NCBI RefSeq assembly: GCF_016862075.1
Contig: NZ_BOMG01000071.1
Location: 58,527 to 122,526 of the forward strand
Source of the DNA: Actinoplanes couchii
GTDB lineage: Bacteria > Actinomycetota > Actinomycetes > Mycobacteriales > Micromonosporaceae
Direction of reading: 5' to 3'
Length of the DNA: 64,000 bases
A program made the position numbers and the translations under genes. The notes under the pieces are model-generated. The model searched no databases and was not told where the DNA came from. It was given only the letters and a program-made list of their open reading frames with translations. Shown in pieces: positions 50,551 through 59,104 of this stretch (the first letter of the stretch is position 1; each line of letters opens with the position of its first letter).

Positions 50551-51393
50551 ATGACCGAGAACACCCTGTCGCGACGGCGCCTGCTGTCCACCGGCCTGGC
50601 CGCATTCGCCCTGCTCAACACGGCAGCCTGCACCGAGAAGGAACCGGCGGGCGAAAAGACGGACGGCGCCGCCGAGATGCTGCGCGCCGCCACGACGGAC
50701 CTCACCGGGGCCACCACCGCCGTGCACTGGACCGGTTCGTTCCCGTCCGCGTCGCCGAACCGCTCCGGCGCCTACACCGCCGACGTGGCGGTCGCCGGCA
50801 CCGGTGCCCTGCTCGGCACCCTGGTGTTCAGCGGGCAGACGGCCGAGGTGATGTCGCTGGCCGGGCACACGATGCTGCGGGCCGGCAACCTGTTCTGGAG
50901 TCACGGCGGCGCGGACGCCAGCCGTCTCGGCCACTTCCGCGGCCGGTGGATCGTCATGCACCCCGGCTATCTCGGGTTCGACCTGGCCGCCCGGCTGCAG
51001 CCGGCCGCGCTGCTCGGTGGCACCGCCCCGGGCGCGGCGGTCACCTCCGGCGCGACCACCGCCGAGGGCAGCGAGGTTCGCTGGCAGGACGTCACCTACC
51101 TGGTCGCCGCGGACAGATCCGGACTGGTCAGGGTCACGACGGCCGGGACCGCGGAGTCACCGGCCCGGCTGGACCTGCGGCCGGCCGCGCTCGGCGACGA
51201 CGACCGGGCCGAACTGTTCAGCCGTCTGCGGGTGGAGGCCGTCCAGCTGCTGGAGGCCCGCGGCTTCGGGACCACGAAGGACTTCGCCGGTCAGGTTCCG
51301 CCGGCGTTCACCGGCGACGAGCTGTCCGCGATCGTGGCCGACCTGGACCGGGATCGAGCGGCCTTGCGCGCTTCGGCGACGATACCGTCATGA
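50551..51393 (+). CDS. Tat-type lipoprotein, LppX-like relative
   Basis: 280 aa. The signal sequence SRRRLLSTGLAAFALLNTAAC combines a twin-arginine motif with a lipobox Cys. The mature part follows the pattern of the neighbouring lipoprotein group (AEMLRAATTDLTGATTAVHW, ADVAVAGTGALLGTLVFSG, GRWIVMHPGYLGFDLAARLQ). ATGA overlap with the next gene indicates an operon. Function unknown. Confidence 0.72.
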   Translation: MTENTLSRRRLLSTGLAAFALLNTAACTEKEPAGEKTDGAAEMLRAATTDLTGATTAVHWTGSFPSASPNRSGAYTADVAVAGTGALLGTLVFSGQTAEVMSLAGHTMLRAGNLFWSHGGADASRLGHFRGRWIVMHPGYLGFDLAARLQPAALLGGTAPGAAVTSGATTAEGSEVRWQDVTYLVAADRSGLVRVTTAGTAESPARLDLRPAALGDDDRAELFSRLRVEAVQLLEARGFGTTKDFAGQVPPAFTGDELSAIVADLDRDRAALRASATIPS

Positions 51394-51884
51394 CGATCAC
51401 CCGCCGCCGTACGTCCGCCCTGGCCACGCTCGTGGTCGTGGCACTGGCCGCCGGCGCTGCCGGATACTGGTCGTCGCGGACCGAACCGGTCCTCGACCCG
51501 GCGGTGGCGGCCGCGCTCGGCGACCGGGTGACCCCGCTGATCGAGAAGGCACAGGCGGAGTTCCTGCCGGATGGTCAGCGGGAGGCGTGCGGGGTGCGCG
51601 TCCTCGGCACCGAACCACCGGTCACCACGGCGGCCGGGGCGACCACGGCATACGTGTGGGCGCACTGCGCGACCCTGGGTTCGGAGGTGCGCAGCGAGTC
51701 GGTGACGCCGGTGCGGGTGCTGCTCGGCCCCGCCGGGAAGGTGGAGCCGGCGCAGCCGTGGGACTACAGCGACGGCTCGATCAGCACGATGTTCCCGGAC
51801 CGGCTGCACGACGTCTTCCTGACCGGCGACCGACCGGACGGGCTGGAGGAGGCCCTGGCGGCCCGGATCCGCCAGGTCTCCTAA
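51390..51884 (+). CDS. Secreted or membrane-anchored hypothetical protein
   Basis: 164 aa from the ATG at 51390. An N-terminal hydrophobic segment (SALATLVVVALAAGAAGYW) without a lipobox, then about 130 residues with two cysteines (ACGVRV, AHCATLG) likely to pair outside the cell. No family recognised. Coupled to the upstream lipoprotein; its end overlaps the convergent SMI1/KNR4 gene by 4 bp. Confidence 0.65.
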   Translation: MTITRRRTSALATLVVVALAAGAAGYWSSRTEPVLDPAVAAALGDRVTPLIEKAQAEFLPDGQREACGVRVLGTEPPVTTAAGATTAYVWAHCATLGSEVRSESVTPVRVLLGPAGKVEPAQPWDYSDGSISTMFPDRLHDVFLTGDRPDGLEEALAARIRQVS

Positions 51885-52462
51885 CCGACCGGCCGCAGCG
51901 GCTCCCCGTTGACCTCGGTCTGATCCGCGAGATCCCACCACAGTTCACCGGCCGCGGTCAGGTACGGACGCCATTCGCCGATCATCGTGCCGTTCTCCAG
52001 CGAATCGGCGACCGCGCTCAGGTAGGCGCCGAGCGACGGCCACCCGTCTTCGAAGTGCGCCGCGTCGCTGGTGGGCGCCAGCCCGACCCGCCCGTCCCGC
52101 CCGTCGACGACCTGCAGCCCCATCCCGGCGTCGGCGAACGGGATCCAGCGCTCGTGCCACCACGGCTCGCCGCCCGGCTGGTGCACGGTGAACCCGTCCA
52201 CGTCCTCGGCGATCTCCATCCGGATCTCGTACTGCTCGACGATCTCCGCGACGGCGAGCGGCCCGCCCCAGGGCAGCAGATTGTGCCACCGCGTCATCCC
52301 GTCATGCCGCCGCAACGACTCGACGATCTCCTCCGGCAACACCATCCCGGCAGCCCCGAGCCGCCCGTCATCGGCCGGAAGCGCCAGCCCCGCCAGCCCA
52401 CCGGGCGAATACCGCCCCAGCCACTCCTCGATGCGGACCCACGCCGCGGTAACTTCCCCCAC
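51881..52462 (-). CDS. SMI1/KNR4-family protein
   Basis: 193 aa. AAWVRIEEWLGRYSPGGLAG, LPEEIVESLRRHDG, WIPFADAG and GLAPTSDAAHFEDGWPSLGA are the SMI1/KNR4 (SUKH) pattern. SUKH proteins include immunity proteins of polymorphic toxins, though many actinomycete copies stand alone. No toxin gene is adjacent here. Confidence 0.82.
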   Translation of the reverse strand: MGEVTAAWVRIEEWLGRYSPGGLAGLALPADDGRLGAAGMVLPEEIVESLRRHDGMTRWHNLLPWGGPLAVAEIVEQYEIRMEIAEDVDGFTVHQPGGEPWWHERWIPFADAGMGLQVVDGRDGRVGLAPTSDAAHFEDGWPSLGAYLSAVADSLENGTMIGEWRPYLTAAGELWWDLADQTEVNGEPLRPVG

Positions 52463-52767
52463 GGCCAGAATCTATCGGCCGGGAAGATCCGGTTCTACCG
52501 GACCCGGCTGCGGGATGCCGGAGTGCCGAGGCTTGCCCGGGGGCGATGTGCACGGGTGCCGTCGCCGCCCCCTTCGGGGTAATTGCGACCCGCTCAGCCC
52601 GATAGGACGCCTATCGTTTTCTCCTATCCGGTTCTTTCCTGATTCGTGTCGAGTCAGGTCTCCCTCGAAAGGGTTGGAAGGGTCACGCGAATCGGTTATT
52701 CGGTCGATGCGTTCTCTTCTCGGGCACCGGTACGGTTCATCGGCGTAACGGATACATGGAGGGCAGA
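52463..52767. promoter_or_regulatory. 305-bp upstream region of the coiled-coil/T5orf172 pair
   Basis: Locally A/T-richer than its surroundings. It holds the perfect 17-bp palindrome CGATAGGACGCCTATCG (52600-52616) followed by TTTT, and the ribosome binding site GGAGGG before the GTG at 52768. No small gene is supported. The palindrome could be an operator or a terminator of upstream transcription. Confidence 0.45.
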
Positions 52768-54045
52768 GTGGCACGACGTGGATTCTTCGCCGAACTGAAC
52801 CACCAGGCACAACTGGCCGAGAAACGTCGCCGGCAGGAGGCTGCCGCCGCGTACCGGAGCCACCTTGCCGCCCAGCGCGAGGCGGATCGCGCACGCCGGG
52901 AATTCGAGAGGGCCGCGGCGGCTTCCGCCCGGGCGAGTGCCGCGGAGCAGGCGGCGGCTGAGAAGCTCGCGGCGCGCATGCATGTCGATGCCCGAATGGC
53001 TGAGGCGGCCGCGATGAATGCCGATCTGACGCAGTTGTACGGGGACATCGACGGGTTGCTCGCCTCCACTCTGGAGGTGGACGACCATGTCGACCTCGAG
53101 TCGTTGAAGATCAGGTCGTTGGAGCATCCTCCGTTCGATCCCGGCCCGTTGAGTACGCCGGTGCCTCCGATGCCGGCCCCGGTCTATCCGCCCGAGCCGG
53201 TGTATCAGGAGCCTGCCGCTCCTACCGGGCTGGCGGGCGCCTTCGGCGGAAGGAAGCGTCATGAGGAGGCAGTCGGTCAGGCCCGTGCCGCTCACGAGGC
53301 GGGCCACCGCGCCTGGCATGACCACTGCACCCGGCTGTATGCCGACCACAGGTCCGAATCCGAGCGGCGCGCCCGGGCCGAGCAGGACCGCCTGCGGAAC
53401 CTCCATGCCGCTGAGGAGGCCTATCAGCACCAATGCCGGCAGCGGGAGGCCGACGCCACGGCACACAACCAGAGACTCTCGCAGTTCATCAACGATCTCG
53501 CCTTCGATGTCGAGGCCGCCATTCAGGACTATGTCGGAGTCGTGCTGTCCAACTCCGTCTATCCCGAGAGCTTCACGGTCGAACACGACCATCGATTCGA
53601 CATCGGCAGCCGCGAGTTGACGCTCACCGTGACCGTGCCGGAGCCGAGCGGCATTCCGGTGGTCCGGGAATTCCGGTACGTGAAGGCCAAGGACGAGATC
53701 GTTCCTACCGCGCTGCCGGTCAAGGAACGTAAGGAGCGATACGCCAACGCGGTGTGGCAGGTCGCGCTGCGTACCCTGCACGAGATCTTCGAGGCGGACC
53801 GCGCCGGGAAGATCCGGTCCGTGACACTCACCGTGGGCGCGGGCCGTATCGCCCCGGCGACCGGGCGGCCGGAGTTCGTGCCGCTCGCCGTCGTGGGGAC
53901 CGACCGGGACACCTTCGCCGGTTTCGACCTGGCGCACGTCATACCGCATGCGACGCTCGTCCACCTGGGCGCTGCGCTGTCGAAGTCCCCGATCGATCTG
54001 ACACCGGCCGACACCGGCGTGGGTGTGCGGGTCAGGGGACGTTAG
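52768..54045 (+). CDS. Conserved coiled-coil protein, partner of the T5orf172 gene
   Basis: 425 aa from the GTG at 52768, which is correctly spaced from GGAGGGC (ATG 52756 would overlap that site). Residues 1-95 and about 160-235 are long Ala/Arg/Glu-rich helices. Between them lies LLASTLEVDDHVDLESLK then HPPFDPGPL and a proline-rich segment. The last 180 residues are a beta-rich domain (FTVEHDHRFDIGSRELTLTV, VREFRYVKAKDEI, LRTLHEIFEADRAGKI). No membrane segment. The product is similar to a conserved actinomycete protein of unknown function. Two bases separate it from the next gene, so the two are one unit. Confidence 0.75.
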   Translation: MARRGFFAELNHQAQLAEKRRRQEAAAAYRSHLAAQREADRARREFERAAAASARASAAEQAAAEKLAARMHVDARMAEAAAMNADLTQLYGDIDGLLASTLEVDDHVDLESLKIRSLEHPPFDPGPLSTPVPPMPAPVYPPEPVYQEPAAPTGLAGAFGGRKRHEEAVGQARAAHEAGHRAWHDHCTRLYADHRSESERRARAEQDRLRNLHAAEEAYQHQCRQREADATAHNQRLSQFINDLAFDVEAAIQDYVGVVLSNSVYPESFTVEHDHRFDIGSRELTLTVTVPEPSGIPVVREFRYVKAKDEIVPTALPVKERKERYANAVWQVALRTLHEIFEADRAGKIRSVTLTVGAGRIAPATGRPEFVPLAVVGTDRDTFAGFDLAHVIPHATLVHLGAALSKSPIDLTPADTGVGVRVRGR

Positions 54046-54047
54046 GC

Positions 54048-55331
54048 ATGCGATTCCATGCGCCCCCGGGTTGGCCTCAGCCCCCGGCGGGATGGTCTCC
54101 ACCGGACGGGTGGCGGCCTGATCCGTCCTGGCCCGCGCCGCCCGAGGGATGGCAGTTCTGGCTGCCCGAAGCGTCGTATGCGACCAGCTCCATGCCTGCC
54201 ACCGACGACCGCCCGGATTCCGGCCACGACGTAGACGCGCTTCTGGCCCGCATCGCCGAGTTGGAAGCCGAGGTGACGCGCGGCAAATCGGAGAAGGACG
54301 ATGCCGTTGTCGAACTCGACGACCGGCTGGTTCTCCAGGACGTCGGCGTCTATCGCTACCACCATCCTCTCGAGGACGCCGCGGCGTACAAGGATCGTCT
54401 CCGTGACCTGGAGACCGAGATGGACCGGATCATCAAAGCCGGTCATGCGGTTCTCGCGGCCGACATCTTCACCTTCTCGGGGTCACTCGCGAAGGGCCGC
54501 AAGATGATCGCGGACTTCTCCAAACTCATGCTTCGCGCCTACAACGCGGAAGCCGACAACTGTGTCCGGTCCTTACGGGCGGGCAATATCCTGACCGCGA
54601 AGAAGCGCCTGCAATCGGCGGTCACCGCGATCGAGAGACTCGGCACGCTCATGGAGATGCGGGTCAATCCCGACTATCACGCTCTCCGGGTTCGGGAACT
54701 CGAACTGACCGCCGACTTCCAGGTCAAGGTCCAGGAAGAACGCGAGCGGGCCCGGGAGGAACGCGAGCTGCTGCGCGAGCAGCGTCGCGCGGAGCAGGAA
54801 CTGGCCGCGGAGCGTGAACGCCTGGACAAGGAGAGGGCCCACTACCAGAGCGCTCTCGGTGCTCTGCGGGCTCAGGGCGACGAATCGGCGGTGGCCGAGT
54901 TGGCGAATCGGCTGGCCGAGATCGACAAGGCGATCGAGGACAACGACTATCGGATCGCGAACATCCGTGCCGGATACGTCTACGTCATCTCGAACATCGG
55001 TGCCTTCCGGCCCGGCATCGTCAAGATCGGCATGACGCGCCGGCTCGAACCGCTCGACCGGGTCCGCGAACTCGGCGACGCGTCTGTGCCGTTTCCCTAC
55101 GACGTGCACGCGCTCTACTTCTCCCACGATGCCGTCACCTTGGAGAACGAGTTGCACAAGGCTTTCGCGGACCGGCGGGTGAACTTCGTCAACGAGCGGC
55201 GGGAGTTCTTCTTCGCCACCCCGGCGCAGGTACGGGAACTGCTTCAGGAGAAGGCCGGTGGGTTGCTGGAATTCACCGAGGAGCCCGAGGCCGCCCAGTA
55301 TTTCCAGAGCATGGGCCGGTGGCCGGGGTAG
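54048..55331 (+). CDS. DUF4041 coiled-coil protein with C-terminal T5orf172 (GIY-YIG-like) domain
   Basis: 427 aa. An N-terminal Trp/Pro segment (PPGWPQPPAGW, PDPSWPAPPEGWQFW; residues 6-40) precedes a helix (61-80), a DUF4041-like region (about 90-230), a long charged coiled coil (225-300), and the T5orf172 domain (309-395): GYVYVISNIGAFRPGIVKIG, MTRRLEPLDRVRELGD, TLENELHKAFADRRVNFVNE and RREFFF. The GIY-YIG-like residues Y310/Y312, R332 and E367 are present. Such domains are nuclease-like and common in phages and in defence loci. Confidence 0.82.
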   Translation: MRFHAPPGWPQPPAGWSPPDGWRPDPSWPAPPEGWQFWLPEASYATSSMPATDDRPDSGHDVDALLARIAELEAEVTRGKSEKDDAVVELDDRLVLQDVGVYRYHHPLEDAAAYKDRLRDLETEMDRIIKAGHAVLAADIFTFSGSLAKGRKMIADFSKLMLRAYNAEADNCVRSLRAGNILTAKKRLQSAVTAIERLGTLMEMRVNPDYHALRVRELELTADFQVKVQEERERAREERELLREQRRAEQELAAERERLDKERAHYQSALGALRAQGDESAVAELANRLAEIDKAIEDNDYRIANIRAGYVYVISNIGAFRPGIVKIGMTRRLEPLDRVRELGDASVPFPYDVHALYFSHDAVTLENELHKAFADRRVNFVNERREFFFATPAQVRELLQEKAGGLLEFTEEPEAAQYFQSMGRWPG

Positions 55332-55347
55332 GCCCGGCCGTGGCTGG

Positions 55348-57285
55348 TCAGGTGGTCGTGTGCGACTCCCAGGTGGCGTACATGGTGGCGTAGGTGCCGC
55401 CAGCCGTGAGCAGGGCGTCGTGGGTGCCCTGTTCCAGGATTCCTCCGTCGTCGACGACTATCACGCGGTCCGCTCGGCGGGCCGTGGAGAGGCGGTGGGC
55501 CACCAGGATCGCTGTTCGGCCCTCCAGCAGGCGCTGGATCGCCGCCTCCACCTGTAGCTCGGAGCGCAGGTCCAGGCTCGACGTGGCCTCGTCCAGGACC
55601 ACCACCCTCGGTTCGGCCACGAAAACCCTTGCCAGGGCTATCAGCTGGCGTTCGCCCGACGAGACCGACTGGCCGCGTTCGTGCAGGATCGTGTTCAGGC
55701 CGTCGGGGGAGCGGTCCACCAGGTCGCGCAGGCCGACCGCGTCGACCGCCGCCTCCACCGCGGACAGGGGCGCGTCGGGGCGGGCGAAGGCGATGTTGTC
55801 GCGCAGTGTGCCGGCGAACAGGAACGGCTCCTGCGGGACCACGCCCACCTGGCGGTGCAGGCTCTCCAGGGTGACGTCGCGCAGGTCGTGGCCGTCGATC
55901 AGGATCGTGCCGGTGTCCGGGTCGTAGAGGCGGGCCACCAGTTTGGCCAGGGTGGACTTGCCGGCGCCGGTCGGGCCGACGCAGGCGATCGTCTCGCCGG
56001 GGGCGATCTCCAGACAGACGTTGCGGAGAACTGGTCTTTTCCGGTCGTACCCGAAAGTGATGTCCCGCACCGAAAGACCACCGCGGACCTGGGGCAAGGG
56101 GACCGCCCCGGGTTTCTCCTTCACCGCGGGGGCGGTGCGCAGCAGGCCACGGAGTTTGCCGAGGGCGGCGCGGGCCTGCTGGTAGTTGGTGTAGAGCTGG
56201 ACCAGTTGCTGCACCGGCTGGAAGAACGCGTTCAGGTAGAGAACGAAAGCGGTCAGCTCGCCGATCGTCAGGGTGCCGCGGAGCACCATCCGGCCGCCGA
56301 TCAGCAGCAGCGCGGCCAGGCCGAGCAGGCCGATCACCGACGTGCCGGGGCCGTAGACGGCGTTGATCCGGCCGGTGTGGTCGTTGGCGTCGCGGTAGGC
56401 GCCGACCACCTCGCGGTGCCCGAGCACGCTGCGGTCGCGCTGGTTGTGGGCGGTGATCACGCGGACGCCGTAGAGGCTCTCGGTGAGGTGCGAGAAGAGG
56501 GCGGCGATGGCGTCCCGCTGGCGGTTATAGCCGACGTCCGCGGCCTTGCGGAACCACAACGACAGGAGCACCAGCGGCGGTACGACCATCAACAGCGTGA
56601 TCATCGCCAGCGGGAACGAATAGTGGATCAGGACCGCGGTGACCACGACCATGGTCAGCCCGTGGATCAGGAACTGGGCGAACCCCTCGGACAGCAGATG
56701 CTGCAGCGCCTCCACGTCCGACGTCATCCGGGTCATCGTGACCCCGGCCTTCTCCCTGGTGTAGAAGTCGAGACTCAGCCGCTGCAGGTGGGTGAAGATC
56801 CGGACCCGCAGGTCACGCATGGCGTAGGCGCTGAGCCGCCCGCTGGCCCGGATCCGGATGCCGGACGCGACCGCGGTGAGCAGCACCGAGACCAGGAACG
56901 CGACCGCCGCGAACACCAGCCACGGCACCTGGCCGGCCACGATGCCGTGGTCGATGCCGATCTGCACCAGGTACGGGCCGGACTGCAGCAGCAGCGCCTC
57001 CAGCAGCACCGCGAACGCGGCGGTGACCAGCAGCCCGGGCCGGCCGGACAGCAGCGACCACAGGGTGAGCCGCCCACTGTCCGGGGTCTGGGTGAACCTG
57101 GTGTCCGGCGCGGGATGCTCCGGTTCGCGGGCCTCCATGGCGGCGACCGCGGCGGCGAGTTCCGGTGGGATGCCGGCGAACGGCGAACTGCCCGACCGCC
57201 GCGACCCGGTTCCGCCCATCCCGGCGATCGCCCCGGAACCGGGCCCACCACCCGGCCCGCCGAATCCACCACCGAACATGCTCAT
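55348..57285 (-). CDS. ABC exporter half-transporter (MdlB-like)
   Basis: 645 aa. The Gly-rich N-terminus is followed by six membrane helices (about 75-360) and an ATPase domain: Walker A GPTGAGKST, signature VSSGERQLIALARVF, Walker B RVVVLDEATSSLD, H-loop VAHRLST. Its ATG overlaps the stop of the upstream half-transporter gene, so the two form a heterodimeric exporter. Substrate unknown. Confidence 0.92.
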   Translation of the reverse strand: MSMFGGGFGGPGGGPGSGAIAGMGGTGSRRSGSSPFAGIPPELAAAVAAMEAREPEHPAPDTRFTQTPDSGRLTLWSLLSGRPGLLVTAAFAVLLEALLLQSGPYLVQIGIDHGIVAGQVPWLVFAAVAFLVSVLLTAVASGIRIRASGRLSAYAMRDLRVRIFTHLQRLSLDFYTREKAGVTMTRMTSDVEALQHLLSEGFAQFLIHGLTMVVVTAVLIHYSFPLAMITLLMVVPPLVLLSLWFRKAADVGYNRQRDAIAALFSHLTESLYGVRVITAHNQRDRSVLGHREVVGAYRDANDHTGRINAVYGPGTSVIGLLGLAALLLIGGRMVLRGTLTIGELTAFVLYLNAFFQPVQQLVQLYTNYQQARAALGKLRGLLRTAPAVKEKPGAVPLPQVRGGLSVRDITFGYDRKRPVLRNVCLEIAPGETIACVGPTGAGKSTLAKLVARLYDPDTGTILIDGHDLRDVTLESLHRQVGVVPQEPFLFAGTLRDNIAFARPDAPLSAVEAAVDAVGLRDLVDRSPDGLNTILHERGQSVSSGERQLIALARVFVAEPRVVVLDEATSSLDLRSELQVEAAIQRLLEGRTAILVAHRLSTARRADRVIVVDDGGILEQGTHDALLTAGGTYATMYATWESHTTT

Positions 57286-59048
57286 GCGGTCACCTCCGAC
57301 GCCAGGACCCGGGCGTAGCGGGGTTCGGTCGCCAGCAGGTCGGTGTGGGTGCCGGAGGCCACCGCGCGACCGTTCTCGATCAGGACGACCCGGTCGGCGA
57401 GGCCGATCGTGGCCAGCCGGTGGGCCACCACGACGGTGGTGCGGTCGCGCATCAGGTCCCGCAGCGCCTCGTGGATCTCGTGCTCGACCCGTACGTCGAT
57501 CGCGCTGGTGGCGTCGTCCAGGATCAGCACGGGCGGGTTGACCAGCAGGGCCCGCGCGATCGCCACCCGCTGCCGCTGCCCGCCGGAGAGGGTGTAGCCG
57601 CGTTCGCCCACCACCGTGTCGTACCCGGCAGGCAGCTCCTGGATGAAACCGCGCGCACCGGCGGCCCGGGCGGCCGCGACGACTTGATCCCGGGAAGCCG
57701 TGGGGTGTCCGAAAGCGATGTTGTCGTGCAACGACATCGAGAAGAGGAACGGCTCGTCCGGCACGATGCCGACCCGGTCACGCAGCGTGGTCAGCGGGTA
57801 GTCGCGGACGTCGACCCCGTCGATCAGCACCCGCCCGCCGGCGGTGTCGTAGAACCGCGCCGCCAGCCGCGCCACCGTGCTCTTGCCGCTGCCGGTGGCC
57901 CCGACCAGCGCGATCGTCTCGCCCGGAGCGACGTGAAGATCAAGACCTTGCAGGGCGACGGTCCCGTCCGGGTACGCGAAACGAACATCCTCGAACCGCA
58001 CATCGCCCCGGGGCGCGGGCGTCGCCGGATCGGCCGGGTCGACGATGTCGGCCGGAGTGTCCAGGATGTCGTAGATGCGCTGCGCCGACGCGGCCGCCCG
58101 CTGTCCCATCATGATGATCATGCCGAGCATCCGGAACGGCGGCTGCAGCATCAGCACGTAGGAGTTGAACGCCACGATCGTGCCGACCGTCGCGTCCCCG
58201 TCGAGCACCATCAGGCCACCGACCAGCAGCACCATCGCCAGCCCGAGCCGGGGCAGGTTGTCCATCACCGGCAGCCACCGGCTGCGGACCCCGGCGTCCT
58301 CGGTGTACGCCCAGCGCACCCGGTCGGCGCTGGCCGCCAGCAGATCGACCTGCCGCTGCTCGCCGGCGAACGCCTTCACGATCCGGACGCCCTGGATGTT
58401 CTCGTCGACCACGGTGGCGACCCCGGCCAGCCGGGCCTGGATCAGCCACGACACCGGGAAACTCGCCCGGCGCATCCGGACGCCGAGGACCGCGATGACC
58501 GGCATGGTCAGCATCGCCACCACGGCCAGCGGAGCGTTGATCGACAGCATCAGGGCGAAGGCGATCGCCGCGATCGTGCACTGGACCAGGATCGACGGGC
58601 CGAACGCCAGGTACATCTGCACGGCGCGGATGTCGCTGGTGGCCCGGGAGATCAACTCGCCGGACTGGACCCGGTCGTAGAAGGCGTACGACATCCTCAT
58701 CAGGTGGGTGAAGATGACGTTGCGCAGGTCGTACTCCATCTCGTACGCCGTGCGCAGCAGGTAGAGCCGGGCCAGGAAGTTGATCACGCCCTGGGCCACG
58801 GCGAGCCCGGCGATCAGCCACACGTACCCGGTCAGCCCGTCGGTACGGTCGACGAGCGCCCGGTCGAGGGCGATCCGGACCAGGTCGGGGATCTGCACCT
58901 GGACGACCAGTCCGATGAACGACAGCGTCAGCGACGAAATCAGCAGGATCCGGTGCGCCCGGACGATGGGCCAGGCACGCCGCAGCCAGCTCTTCGAGGA
59001 ATCCGGATGGATGCCGGCCCGTGGCGCCCGGCGGGGGGAGTCGGTCAA
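57282..59048 (-). CDS. ABC exporter half-transporter (MdlA-like)
   Basis: 588 aa from the TTG at 59048, which has GAGGAG seven bases upstream. Six membrane helices (about 25-315), ATPase domain with Walker A GATGSGKST, signature LSGGQRQRVAIARAL, Walker B VLILDDATSAID. The Asp in place of the catalytic Glu (LDDATS) marks this half as having the degenerate catalytic site common in heterodimeric exporters; the partner at 55348 keeps LDEATS. Confidence 0.92.
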   Translation of the reverse strand: MTDSPRRAPRAGIHPDSSKSWLRRAWPIVRAHRILLISSLTLSFIGLVVQVQIPDLVRIALDRALVDRTDGLTGYVWLIAGLAVAQGVINFLARLYLLRTAYEMEYDLRNVIFTHLMRMSYAFYDRVQSGELISRATSDIRAVQMYLAFGPSILVQCTIAAIAFALMLSINAPLAVVAMLTMPVIAVLGVRMRRASFPVSWLIQARLAGVATVVDENIQGVRIVKAFAGEQRQVDLLAASADRVRWAYTEDAGVRSRWLPVMDNLPRLGLAMVLLVGGLMVLDGDATVGTIVAFNSYVLMLQPPFRMLGMIIMMGQRAAASAQRIYDILDTPADIVDPADPATPAPRGDVRFEDVRFAYPDGTVALQGLDLHVAPGETIALVGATGSGKSTVARLAARFYDTAGGRVLIDGVDVRDYPLTTLRDRVGIVPDEPFLFSMSLHDNIAFGHPTASRDQVVAAARAAGARGFIQELPAGYDTVVGERGYTLSGGQRQRVAIARALLVNPPVLILDDATSAIDVRVEHEIHEALRDLMRDRTTVVVAHRLATIGLADRVVLIENGRAVASGTHTDLLATEPRYARVLASEVTA

Positions 59049-59074
59049 ACAGGGCTCCTCGCAAGTGGTGGTTC

Positions 59075-59087
59075 TTAGCCTAGCTAA
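59075..59087. promoter_or_regulatory. Palindrome upstream of the ABC exporter operon
   Basis: TTAGCCTAGCTAA is a perfect 5-3-5 inverted repeat in the 56-bp divergent gap between the exporter genes and the secreted nuclease gene. Its TTAGxxTA flavour recalls iron-box half-sites of DtxR/IdeR regulators, but the full 19-bp box is not matched. Confidence 0.35.
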
Positions 59088-59104
59088 CGATCAAGCGAGG
59101 GAGA

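Noticed and set aside
51881..52462. Immunity protein of a polymorphic toxin system
   Set aside because: SMI1/KNR4 family membership is clear but no toxin or secretion gene lies nearby.
55681..59078. Two long plus-strand open frames (545 and 637 codons) opposite the ABC exporters
   Set aside because: Antisense shadows of two complete ABC transporter genes with all ATPase motifs.
59075..59087. DtxR/IdeR iron box
   Set aside because: Only the centre resembles a half-site; the 19-bp consensus is not matched, so listed only as a palindrome.
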